64,000 bases of DNA. It comes from Liolophura sinensis. Lineage: Eukaryota > Mollusca > Polyplacophora > Chitonida > Chitonidae. This document shows, in pieces, positions 12,601 through 24,600 of this stretch (position 1 is the first letter of the stretch; the number at the start of each line of letters is the position of its first letter). The notes below the pieces were generated by a model. That model made no database searches, was not told the DNA's origin, and was given only the letters and a program-made list of their open reading frames with translations. A program made the position numbers and the translations under genes. The stretch spans positions 32,601,385 through 32,665,384 of the forward strand of contig NC_088295.1 in NCBI RefSeq assembly GCF_032854445.1, read 5' to 3'.

Positions 12601-15600
12601 CTGATCTGCATGTTACAAATTCTGTCCCAGGAAGCATCAATCAGTGCATAATTGGGTTGTTTTCCCTCAGTCTGGAATATACATGCCCACTGTTCAGGGC
12701 ACCCATCTTGGAATAATCAGGGGCAAATATATCTGTGCTCTGTGACTGCTCAATATTTGCACACTGAATGGCAAGTCAGCATAGGGTGAGACAAAGGCTT
12801 AGATTTATTCAGTAAACATTTTTTCTTTTGCACAAAAACATTTGTTATTTTGTACTCACCATTTTGTCTGAAGTAAAATGTCTAAATCTGATCTCTTGTT
12901 TTAAAAATGTTTAAAAGTGGCTGAGGTGTACCTGACCACAAAATTATAATCAAAAACTCTCAAAGTTTTTATAGTGTATGTGAGGTACATCATTTACTTT
13001 TTTGTAAATTTCAAAGTTTCCAAGGTGTTCCTGAGGTACACCTTCTAAGAGTTGATTTTTTCTCACAGTTGCTGAGGTGTATGTCAAGTACATTATCTCA
13101 TGTTCAAAAATTTCTTTCCCAAAAGTTTCTTAGGTAAACCATTCATTTTTTTTTTAACCTTTCAAAGTCTCTAAGGTGTAATTGAGGTGCATTTTCTACG
13201 TGTTGATTTTTTTTTTCAAAGTTCCGGAGGTACAAGTGAGGTATAGGCATATGGCTGGGCTATACTTGAGGTACAGTACACCTCAGATAATACAGAAGGG
13301 GTGTACACCCCATATACATCTCACACTAAGGAGTACATGAGGCGTATTCCCCACACATATCTCGTCTATACCTCACGCTGAGGTGTACACCTCATGTTTG
13401 TAAGGACTACACAGTCTGCATGGGCTACAAATTCATAACTGTTGGATGGAATATGGGCATGTAGTCATAAACTATATACAGTAGTCTAGGAGATTAACAC
13501 TGCAGGTCAAATATGAGCTTTGGCACGTACTGTACTACATGTCCAGTACGAAGTATTTTGGTAGCTGATATATCATTCCATTTCAAACACAATGCAATAT
13601 GCCTCTTTAACATTAAAAAAACAAGTACTTTATCTCAAAACAAATTCTTTTACAAGGACTTTCACAGCACTGATAACCTTTCAACAAAATTCAAGTAGTT
13701 TCAAGGCTTCCAAAAATCAGTGGGAATCTTATAACTCAATGGGTCATGTTCGACTGTCTTCCAAACACTTCAGTTCTTATCTGCACCACATGACATGTTC
13801 AGACAGAATCATGATATAGTATTCAGAAAACTATTAATATAAGAAGTATAAAGCACTCTACAATGTTACATGAAAATAGTGGATAAAACAAAACCAAATA
13901 TCACATCTATATCCTTGCAGATTAAGACTAATAAAGATTAGATACTTGGGAATTTCACTTTTATAAACGACAATTTATATTGTTGTACAGTATACTCAGC
14001 ATCAGAATCGGTCTCATTACGATATGTTATTTCCATATGTACATATAATTAACTCTCACACTATATTTAATTAGTGGCTTCACTTGTTATTTTTGGCAAC
14101 ATGCATCACACATGTTTTGCAAATCTCTCAGATGAACCATATACCCTCACCTACAGTTTCAGGACTACTCTGGCCACTAAAAACACTGAACTTGGACCCC
14201 GACCTGGTGGACACTTTGACACTGTACTGTACTCCTGGTGTCAGAGAGGGGGAAAAACCAGACACAGTGATGGTTTTCTGGTCTCCATTATTAACCGTCT
14301 CTGCAGTAACATTCTTTATCCATGATGACACGGGGGTTGATCCTTGTCCTCCATACAGCTGCACACGAAGCCCATCATACCTACCAGCTGACAGGGTAAC
14401 TTTTACCTCAACACTGTTGGTAGTGATGGACAGAATCTCAACACCTGAGGGAGCAGCTGGAGCTGAAAGGACAACAGATTACGCTGCTATCAGGATCTTC
14501 AGATCTGTCAACATAAATAGTGTGTTGTCGTGATTTGTGGATGGTGCAGTGAATGATTCTATAGCTGTTATCTGTAGTGCTATTACATGTAGGTAGGCAA
14601 CTAAGCACTGGATTTAAACCTCACATGGCACACTTAGCATGTGCAAAGCAATAGTCTGATGATCTCTATATAAAATGCAAGCATTCTTGTCTGGCAGCAG
14701 TCTATTACTTCCATGATGAGAAATGTGTCAGTGTAAAAAGTTTACAAGCCATCCTACATGCTGTCACAATTGTTATTCTTCTCTTCTTCTGGCTGACCAT
14801 TCTTCTGATCTGCATGTTACAAATTCTGTCCCAGGAAGCATCAATCAGTGCATAATTGGGTTGTTTTCCCTCAGTCTGGAATATACATGCCCACTGTTCA
14901 GGGCACCCATCTTGGAATAATCAGGGGCAAATATATCTGTGCTCTGTGACTGCTCAATATTTGCACACTGAATGGCAAGTCAGCATAGGGTGAGACAAAG
15001 GCTTAGATTTATTCAGTAAACATTTTTTCTTTTGCACAAAAACATTTGTTATTTTGTACTCACCATTTTGTCTGAAGTAAAATGTCTAAATCTGATCTCT
15101 TGTTTTAAAAATGTTTAAAAGTGGCTGAGGTGTACCTGACCACAAAATTATAATCAAAAACTCTCAAAGTTTTTATAGTGTATGTGAGGTACATCATTTA
15201 CTTTTTTGTAAATTTCAAAGTTTCCAAGGTGTTCCTGAGGTACACCTTCTAAGAGTTGATTTTTTCTCACAGTTGCTGAGGTGTATGTCAGGTACATTAT
15301 CTCATGTTCAAAAATTTCTTTCCCAAAAGTTTCTTAGGTAAACCATTCATTTTTTTTTTAACCTTTCAAAGTCTCTAAGGTGTAATTGAGGTGCATTTTC
15401 TACGTGTTGATTTTTTTTTTCAAAGTTCCGGAGGTACAAGTGAGGTATAGGCATATGGCTGGGCTATACTTGAGGTACAGTACACCTCAGATAATACAGA
15501 AGGGGTGTACACCCCATATACATCTCACACTAAGGAGTACATGAGGCGTATTCCCCACACATATCTCGTCTATACCTCACGCTGAGGTGTACACCTCATG

Positions 15601-18600
15601 TTTGTAAGGACTACACAGTCTGCATGGGCTACAAATTCATAACTGTTGGATGGAATATGGGCATGTAGTCATAAACTATATACAGTAGTCTAGGAGATTA
15701 ACACTGCAGGTCAAATATGAGCTTTGGCACGTACTGTACTACATGTCCAGTACGAAGTATTTTGGTAGCTGATATATCATTCCATTTCAAACACAATGCA
15801 ATATGCCTCTTTAACATTAAAAAAACAAGTACTTTATCTCAAAACAAATTCTTTTACAAGGACTTTCACAGCACTGATAACCTTTCAACAAAATTCAAGT
15901 AGTTTCAAGGCTTCCAAAAACCAGTGGGAATCTTATAACTCAATGGGTCATGTTCGACTGTCTTCCAAACACTTCAGTTCTTATCTGCACCACATGACAT
16001 GTTCAGACAGAATCATGATATAGTATTCAGAAAACTATTAATATAAGAAGTATAAAGCACTCTACAATGTTACATGAAAATAGTGGATAAAACAAAACCA
16101 AATATCACATCTATATCCTTGCAGATTAAGACTAATAAAGATTAGATACTTGGGAATTTCACTTTTATAAACGACAATTTATATTGTTGTACAGTATACT
16201 CAGCATCAGAATCGGTCTCATTACGATATGTTATTTCCATATGTACATATAATTAACTCTCACACTATATTTAATTAGTGGCTTCACTTGTTATTTTTGG
16301 CAACATGCATCACACATGTTTTGCAAATCTCTCAGATGAACCATATACCCTCACCTACAGTTTCAGGACTACTCTGGCCAATAAAAACACTGAACTTGGA
16401 CCCCGACCTGGTGGACACTTTGACACTGTACTGTACTCCTGGTGTCAGAGAGGGGGAAAAACCAGACACAGTGATGGTTTTCTGGTCTCCATTATTAACC
16501 GTCTCTGCAGTAACATTCTTTATCCATGATGACACGGGGGTTGATCCTTGTCCTCCATACAGCTGCACACGAAGCCCATCATACCTACCAGCTGACAGGG
16601 TAACTTTCACCTCAACACTGTTGGTAGTGATGGACAGAATCTCAACACCTGAGGGAGCAGCTGGAGCTGAAAGGACAACAGATTACGCTGCAATCAGGAT
16701 CTTCAGATCTGTCAACATAAATAGTGTGTTGTCGTGATTTGTGGATGGTGCAGTTAAGGATTCCATCACCTGTCACTGTATTGGTATTGAGACAAATATA
16801 TTTCCTTCTCTAATATAAGTGTCTTCTTGTTCATATAATGCTTAATATATGTAGTAAACATGCAGATTTTTCTGGAATTAAATAGCAAACAGTGGATAAG
16901 TAAAATATCAAACAGATAGGGAATGTAAATATGTTGTAATTGTTGTTGTTGTAGTAAAGGATTGCTATGTGGATTAATTAATATTTTGCGATGTTAATTA
17001 CACAGCTAAAATTGAAATACAAAGTAAGGATAACTTGTTACCTATCAGTTTAACTTGTCGGACACAGTCTCTGTGTATTTCTCACCCTGAACTGGTAGGA
17101 GATGCCATTTCAAATGTGCATGGTACATGCAGCGGCCATGTTTATTTCGCTATAACTCCCTAATAAATAGGTTTGTTTTATTTGAAGATCTACCCATGTT
17201 ATAGATCACAAAGAGATATAGTAGGAAACAAGTTTTTATTATTACGAGTCCACACCTTGACTTATCAGCAATGACCTGATCATGGACTGGAATATAGCCA
17301 CCTGACGTAGTGATGAGAAAAAGCCAGTAAAAAGGTGAGCTAGCTAGTTTTGCTATCCCGTTTCTCGACAATGTTTATTATTGTCAGTGGAAACGTAAAA
17401 TTTTAACTGCGTTCCTGAACAACCAGAGATGATGTATTAAGTTCTCACCAAAACCTCCACTCATATTATAAATTAGCAATTCGTGTTGCCTAAATTATCA
17501 CGACTAAGTTCTGTTATAACTATACACTGTATTTCACATCACTTGACTTCCTCAGAAAAACATGCACCGAAAATATTCGTGTTTGGTACATGTAGGTTAT
17601 AGTTTTGCATTTACCTAATTATTGCAAAAACAGTGAAAACGCGATCTGCATAATATGATTATATGCAAATTAGTAACTACATGTACGCCAAGAACTAGAC
17701 CACTTGTGAATAATTTTTTCATTGCGAAAGAACAAACAAGCTTCGGTGTCGAATCTTGTTATAATTAAAACGCAGCATTTGTTATAATTTAGATGAGTTT
17801 ATTTGTGAATGTTGGTCTGTGTAGCAAAATCCTACACGAATGATGGTCGGATCCTACGCCCATCCTACATGGATGATACAAACATCTTGATTGTATGATC
17901 GGCGTATATGTGAACATTTTGCACCCTTTTGTCGTATTTTGTCATATTACACCCTTCCAATGCAGATCCGTGCCAGATATATCGTTAGCATCGAGCAGTA
18001 CCGTACGCTGAAATGAGAACAGCTCACATACAGTTTGCACCTTTTTATTGCTCTGCGATCTACAAAAAGAGTGAGCTGGTGCATGGCCGTTGTGATTTTT
18101 ATACGATCACTAAGATGATAATGGTGTAACAGTATTAAAGGTATCATGAAACATGCAATGCATGTAGATAAAAACACCAAATTTGGTAGTGCACAAGAGC
18201 TTGCTTGTAGAGGAAGCATGGATGCAAAACTTCACCTCAGTATACATGTATACAGAGGTTTTAAGATAACAATGTTGTCCTTCACATAAGTACACCTGGC
18301 AACCATAGTCTATTGGTTAAAAGCACTTGTCTTTCCGGACTTAGCTAGGAAACGTGGGATGTGGGTTTACACCCAGTCACAGATAGGGAATTTATAAATT
18401 ATCCTCATTCTCACTGGTTGTGTGGCCTTAGAGACAATAAGTAGTCGAAAATGCTGGTGCGGCCATTTGCGAAATCTGAACTTCATTGAGGACCACTTGT
18501 CTTCCAGCAATATGATGTGCATATCTGTACGTCATGTGTGGGGAAACTTGTCAATATCTTGGAATAGCTTGTCTTACCACAGGTGCTTTTCTCTGCTAAA

Positions 18601-21600
18601 AAAAAAATTGACTGCCATCCGGCCATCATCAAAAGTATTTTTTGTGGGAGCTGCGGGGTAACCCAACCAACCCCACAAAAAAGGTCCTAGATAAATAGAC
18701 AAAATCTGATAGACAGTGATTCTAGTATTCTAGTAAAATTTCAGCTCAATGCAGGAAAAATAAGAGTATAGTTGTACATAGAATATACATTAACCAATTC
18801 ATTTTTTTTTTGTAACTGACTGTAATTAGTAGGCATGCCAGTCATCATCAATGGAACATTTTGTTGTCACTGTAGTTCAGATCTATATAAAAACCTGAGC
18901 TTACTACATGTACAGTGTACCTGTGCTTGTAGTACCTACTAACATTTTCAGTAATTATCACACACGTATAAAGTATCTCTCTCATGTCTTTGTGCTTTAT
19001 ATGTATGAAATGCCACTCTGAACATCTACCTTAACATTGAATAGACAGAAAGACTGAAAATCCTAGGTTGAATTTGGGTACAATTTGTTAAATAACATGC
19101 ATTAATGAAAATACTCTTTAAATGCTCCATTCTCCAAATGTTAGAAACTGTTACATAAAGATCAGATAAGTATACTACTATTATTGTAGAAGTATTACTT
19201 TCATTTGATATAACTTGTTTGATGCATATGTCATGTGTGTGACATATGTTCCTGATGGAGCCTACATGGACTTTGTACACGCAAGTTAAAAAGAAGCAAA
19301 AAAGTCAAAATGACAACAGCGGTGAATTTTGAGCTGGCTTTGGTAAAAATATAGGAAATATAGGAAGTTTCCATCAAATACAGAAAAATATAAAAGGGTC
19401 TGGAAAATATAAGAAATGTAGAAACACTCTGAGGCCTGACACTGTGGTTAGAAACTTTATACATGTAGCTCATCTAACACAAATGACGGGAATCGAGAAA
19501 CAGATCATTTTAATCAACTAACAAACAAAAGTTCAGGTTAACACAACATACCTTACATGTACCCCCGAACAAAATCTTTTCTGTGAAATGTGTAAAAGAA
19601 TACCAGCAGCACTGTGGTAAGTATAACCTTAGGGGAATCTTCATGGGTGTTGACAATAGGTATGTGGTTACCGTGGCAACCAACGAAATGAACAAATGTC
19701 AAAGAGTGAGTGAGTGCTTGGGGTTTAACGTCGTACTCAACAATTTTTCAGTCATATGACGACGAAGGAATCATTAGGGTGCATGCATGTGTAATGTGCC
19801 TCCTTGTTGCAGGACGGATTTCCACTGCTCTTTTATTTAGTGCTGCTTCACTGAGACGACTTACCGAAGGCAAGTAAGCCGCCCCGCCCAAGCCATTATA
19901 CTGATACGGGTCAACCAGTCGTTGCACTATCCCCTTCATGCTGAACGCCAAGCGAGGAAGTTACAACTTCCTCTTTTAAAGTCTTAGGTGTGACTCGATC
20001 AAGGATTGATCCTGGATCTACCGGTCCCGAAGCAGACGCTCTACCAACTTTGCTATCCGGGCCGGTCAAATGTCAAAGAGTCGTGACATATCATTACATC
20101 TGTATCTATGTATCCACCAAATATTTAAACTGCATGTGGAAAACAAGTAGAGTTGTAACTAATACCCGAAATCATATCTATTTTATGTAGTATGTATACG
20201 GATGAAAGCAAGGTTGTGGTTACCATGGAAACGATGAAAATGGACAAACATTAGACACAAGGTATGAATTAAAATTAAATATGGGAAAGAATTGGAGTTG
20301 TAGCCAGGGCACATAGTTCATGCCTAACTATACAGCAGATATCAGAAAAATAGCAACTGGGTTACCATGGAAACTGCAGAAAATGTGAGTCATGACACAG
20401 CATCATCTGTGTATGTATGTATCCACCAAAAATTAAAACTCTATGCAGAAAGCTGGAGTTAAAGCCCAAACTCGAAATGATATCTATCTATTTAGTACAG
20501 TGTGACAATTGGTGAAATGAATAGATGCAAGTTACCACACATCGTCATCTGTGTATGTATCTATCCATCAAAAATTAAAATTCTACACAGAAAACAGTTG
20601 GAGTTATAGCCCTGGCATGAAATTATATCTATTTATATATAGTCTTTACAGGGAAAGTGGCGATCTGGTAACTATGACAAGCGTGGAAATGGACAGATGT
20701 GAGTTGCGATACATCATCTGAGTGTCTACCAAAAATTAAAACTCAGAGCCCGGACGCGAATACGGACAGACACGAACAAAATAAAGGTTGGCAGATGAAA
20801 AAAATATTTCAAATGTTTGTCCAGTTTGTGTAAGGAATGTAGCTTGGAGACGGGTCTTAATCATCAGGATCCCAATATGATGGGTTAAGTTCAAGGCACC
20901 AGTCATTAACCGGTTCTGCGCAATTTACTCTTAATTCTAAAAAAACAAAAAAAACAAAAAAGAAAAAAAAATACCTAGAACCCAAGAGTTTAAAAGGGGT
21001 CTGGTTATAGGGCAGTGCATGTGCCGGATTATAAAGTGTTAACTGCACGAATGTGGAGCAACTGATCTAACGAGGCACTGACGTACTGAGCAGTACTGAG
21101 CCACAACAGATCTGTGGCTACCTGCTGCAAAACATTAGGTCACGCATGTCAATTCACAAGCAAGAACAAGAACCCAAAGAATTTGTCAGCTTCAGTGCCT
21201 GCCAACGGAAAACATGTACACTTTTAGGCCCTTGCTGTCAAGTATGGAGAAATACATGACGACCACGGTTAGGTCTATCGAATTAAGGATTACCACTAGA
21301 AAACATGAGGTAGTATCACAGACAATCAGGTAACAGAAAAACTGATCTAATGTGGACTATTTACATGTACAGTGTACATATACATGTAAGCTACAGCATG
21401 ATTATAATCATAGCTACATGTAATAAGTAATGGAACAGTGTACATGTACTGCTAATACATATGATTAACAGCACAGTGATAAATCAGATTAAGCTTCAGA
21501 CACTCACCGGGTTTGAGGAGAAACCAAATATAATGAATGGATGAACTGCACCTAGGCACAAGCAGGCAAAGAAGGCTATCGAATGCAAGGTTTTATGTCC

Positions 21601-24600
21601 AAGGTACCCACAGGCAAAATCTGAGACATTGAAAGTTTCAAAGCAATACCTTTAAATACCATTATAATTTCCCAGTACATTTACCCACAGTGATGTGCCA
21701 TCAGTGACATCAGTCTAACAAGCTAGATGGAGGGAGGTACATGTACAGGTAGGTACAAACAAGCTACACATGGTTAATGTATATTCACCAACACTATTTA
21801 ATGGTATGGGAGTAAAATAATGGAGTATTTTGATTGCTCCTGTTACATTTTGGCATGAGACCAGGAGTGTGAAACCTTTGAACCTAAGAGTGGGCCTCTG
21901 GATCTTTGGGCATATCTGTGAGACTCTGGATCTGTGAACAAAGTGCAGGCCTGGAAATGTGAAAAAAACTGTGAGACTCGGATCTGTGAGGGTAAGTGTG
22001 TCATGAGAGATAGGAGAAGAAATGAAATGCGAGGAGTTTTCTGGTGCCTATAATTCTAGTGGGAGTTATGGCTATGTTCAAGAATTGTTCACCGATACAA
22101 TCCCATAGAAATGCCACATCACAAAAAAAAAAAAAAAACCCACAAAAAAACAACCCCCACCCCCTCAGTAATGACACTACCACGGTGGTCCTGAAGAAGA
22201 CACTGGAATATTCAAGACAAGTATAAAGGTGTGATCCATGTACATGTAATACAAGTATAAACACATCATTATACTCACTACAATAATGGAATTACAACTT
22301 GACAAGACATGAGAATCCTGACTAGTTACAGTTCACATTCATAATTGTCACATTGAAGACACCATCATTTTCTGTTAGTGGACAAGGCAAAAGTCAGAGA
22401 AGACGTCCAAATCTGACAAGACAATACAAAACCAGCTAGCCTGGGAAATTTCAGGGCCCAAGAACTGCCCTTGATACAGGGTTCACACGCCTAACGATCA
22501 AAAAACTTCAAGGAGAAAATACATATTCAAGTACCTCAAACAACAGTCACAATCTCCGCTTTTGCGTACAAACTGTGACAACAGGTGCAGCTTGAATGGT
22601 TTTTTAGGTCATTTTCGTAAGCCTGGTACAGCCATGCCGTGGCATTTGGCTGGTCCGCAGCCTTGTGTTGGTGCCATAACCTTCAGTCGGTGCAGACATC
22701 AGACAACCCATGATTCTTATAAATTTTCCACTGTCCATAAGAATAAAGCGCAGCTTAAAATATTTCTGCACAACACACCTGTTCGCAAACAGCGCCACTG
22801 TCAGTCGCGAGTAGTCCCGGGCAGACTTGCCTATACTGGAGACATCTATACTTTGGAGACACAATCTGCAGCATGCCCGACTGACACTGCTGGCGTCGTG
22901 CACAAGCCAGTCCCTGAAATCTGGGAACTACAGCCATTCATCGCTAAAACGACAGTTGCCTGGCATGTCTAATGCTTTTTTCTAATACTCTCAATGACTC
23001 CAGCATAAGTTCTTACTGCCAAACCAAAAAATGGTGATCTTACCGCCCTCTTGCAGAGAAAATGAAATCTGTAGTAGTGCAAAACTATAACCGCATACAT
23101 ACCACTGGCGGCTGCTTTAGGTGCATGCCCGTTGCCAGTTTACAGATTCTTACCACCGAATAACTTTCTTCACGTGACACAAACAAAATCAAGTACTTTC
23201 AAGGACCTCCACATAAAAATGGTCAAATTCACGCACTTTCCAGTCTTTGAATTACCTAAATAAAATTAAAGTACTTTCAAGGTTTTCAAGGACCCGTGCG
23301 AACCCTGATGATAGCACAGTTGGTAGAGTGTTCTATTCGGAGGTGGGAGATCGAGACTCAATCCTGGGCTGGGTCACACCTAAGACCTTAAAACAGGAAG
23401 TTGTAACTTCCTTGCTTCGTGTTCAGCATTACAGGGAAAGTGCAATGACTGGTTGACCCGTATATAGTATAGTATAATGGCTCGGCCAGGCGGCTTACTT
23501 GCCTTTGTTAAGTCGTCTCAGTGAAGCAACACTAGATAAAAATCCGCCCTGCCACAAGGAGGCACATTACATGCACTCTAAAAACACCTATATCGCCATA
23601 TGACTGAAAAATTGTTATGTATGACATTGAACCCCAAGCACTCGCTCACTCACTCAGGGCCCAAGTACAAGTAAGGAGGTGAGGAGGGCAATGATATTCA
23701 CTGTCCAAGGTTCTACAGTGTGCAGCATGAGGACTGTGAATCTTTTTTAGTGCATGTTGGAAAGATTGACTCTGGAAGCTCCTGAAGAGAACTGCTGTCA
23801 AATGAGCAAGATGCAGAAATATGTCATATTCGACTGATCAGAACCTAACCTTCCTGACTATGCCTAACCAGGAGTATGGTACTCCTTGCAGAGCAATTAA
23901 GGCATTCAGAGAACCACAGCCACTTGCTTTATATTTGAACAAAAGACTTTTTTACTGCAAATGGAGAATGAGCACTTGACATGTATGAAAAGCCATATGC
24001 CTTGCTTTCGAATTTCATGGGTGGATAGATCCCTACAATTTATGAATGTAACAATCTGCATCCAGAAACTGCCACCCAACAACACAAAGTCGATTTATGC
24101 TAAAATCAATATGTGATTGTGCGTAAGTGTTCATGCGGAGATTGACAGTCTGGAGTAACGTGCAATACTTTGAACATTCTGAGAGAACTTTGGGGGTGTT
24201 GACAAGTAATTAACACAGTTTTAAGAAGTTTGCATCTTTAATGACACAGATTATTCATTTTTAGCATCATTTTTCATAATAATTGTATGCATTAATTCCA
24301 TTGAAAAAAGGGCAATAGTGGTGGATGCATCTTTATATCAAACTGTGTGTGAATGATGGAGAGTCCCAACAGTGCATGGAATAACCAGCAGAGGACAGTG
24401 TAAAACTTAGTGAAAAGGAAGCCCTTTATAATTCAGAATTAATGAGGAGAGCTACATATCTCATAAAATGAAGGTATATGCAAATATTTCTGTCATACTG
24501 CTGAAGGTCACCATGGGTTTTCAAGTTCTGGTGACATTCCAATATTCTGTCTCTCTTTCAAAAGCTAATTGGCATATATTATTATCATAAATTATTGGCT

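Larger units (their letters stand above)
8791..15390. repeat. Higher-order repeat block 2 (6600 bp, units A-A-B)
   Basis: The second copy of the block at 2191-8790. Identity at the 6600 offset breaks where 8822-8870 is compared with 15422-15470 (caacgttccg/caaagttccg, aggtacag/aggtatag), again inside the minisatellite. A single additional type B unit follows, ending at 16754. Confidence 0.85.
1..16754. repeat. Tandem array of 2.2/2.8-kb units carrying the FN3 exon (gene B)
   Basis: Eight units, exon end to exon end at 349, 3149, 5347, 7551, 9749, 11947, 14151 and 16355. The spacings are 2800, 2198, 2204, 2198, 2198, 2204 and 2204 bases. Each unit holds one FN3 exon, a GAGGTRYA minisatellite and shared intron sequence. 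Homology stops at about 16754 (GGATGGTGCAGT, then unrelated sequence). Intron sequence is as conserved as exon sequence, which indicates recent duplication or conversion. Confidence 0.95.

Noticed and set aside
1-16754. CRISPR-like or satellite interpretation of the regular repeats
   Set aside because: Units are over 2 kb with a spliced coding exon each; there are no short repeats with unique spacers.
22562-22972. 136-codon plus-strand frame
   Set aside because: It lies inside the MITE, is overlapped by open frames on the other strand, and has no transposase motif.
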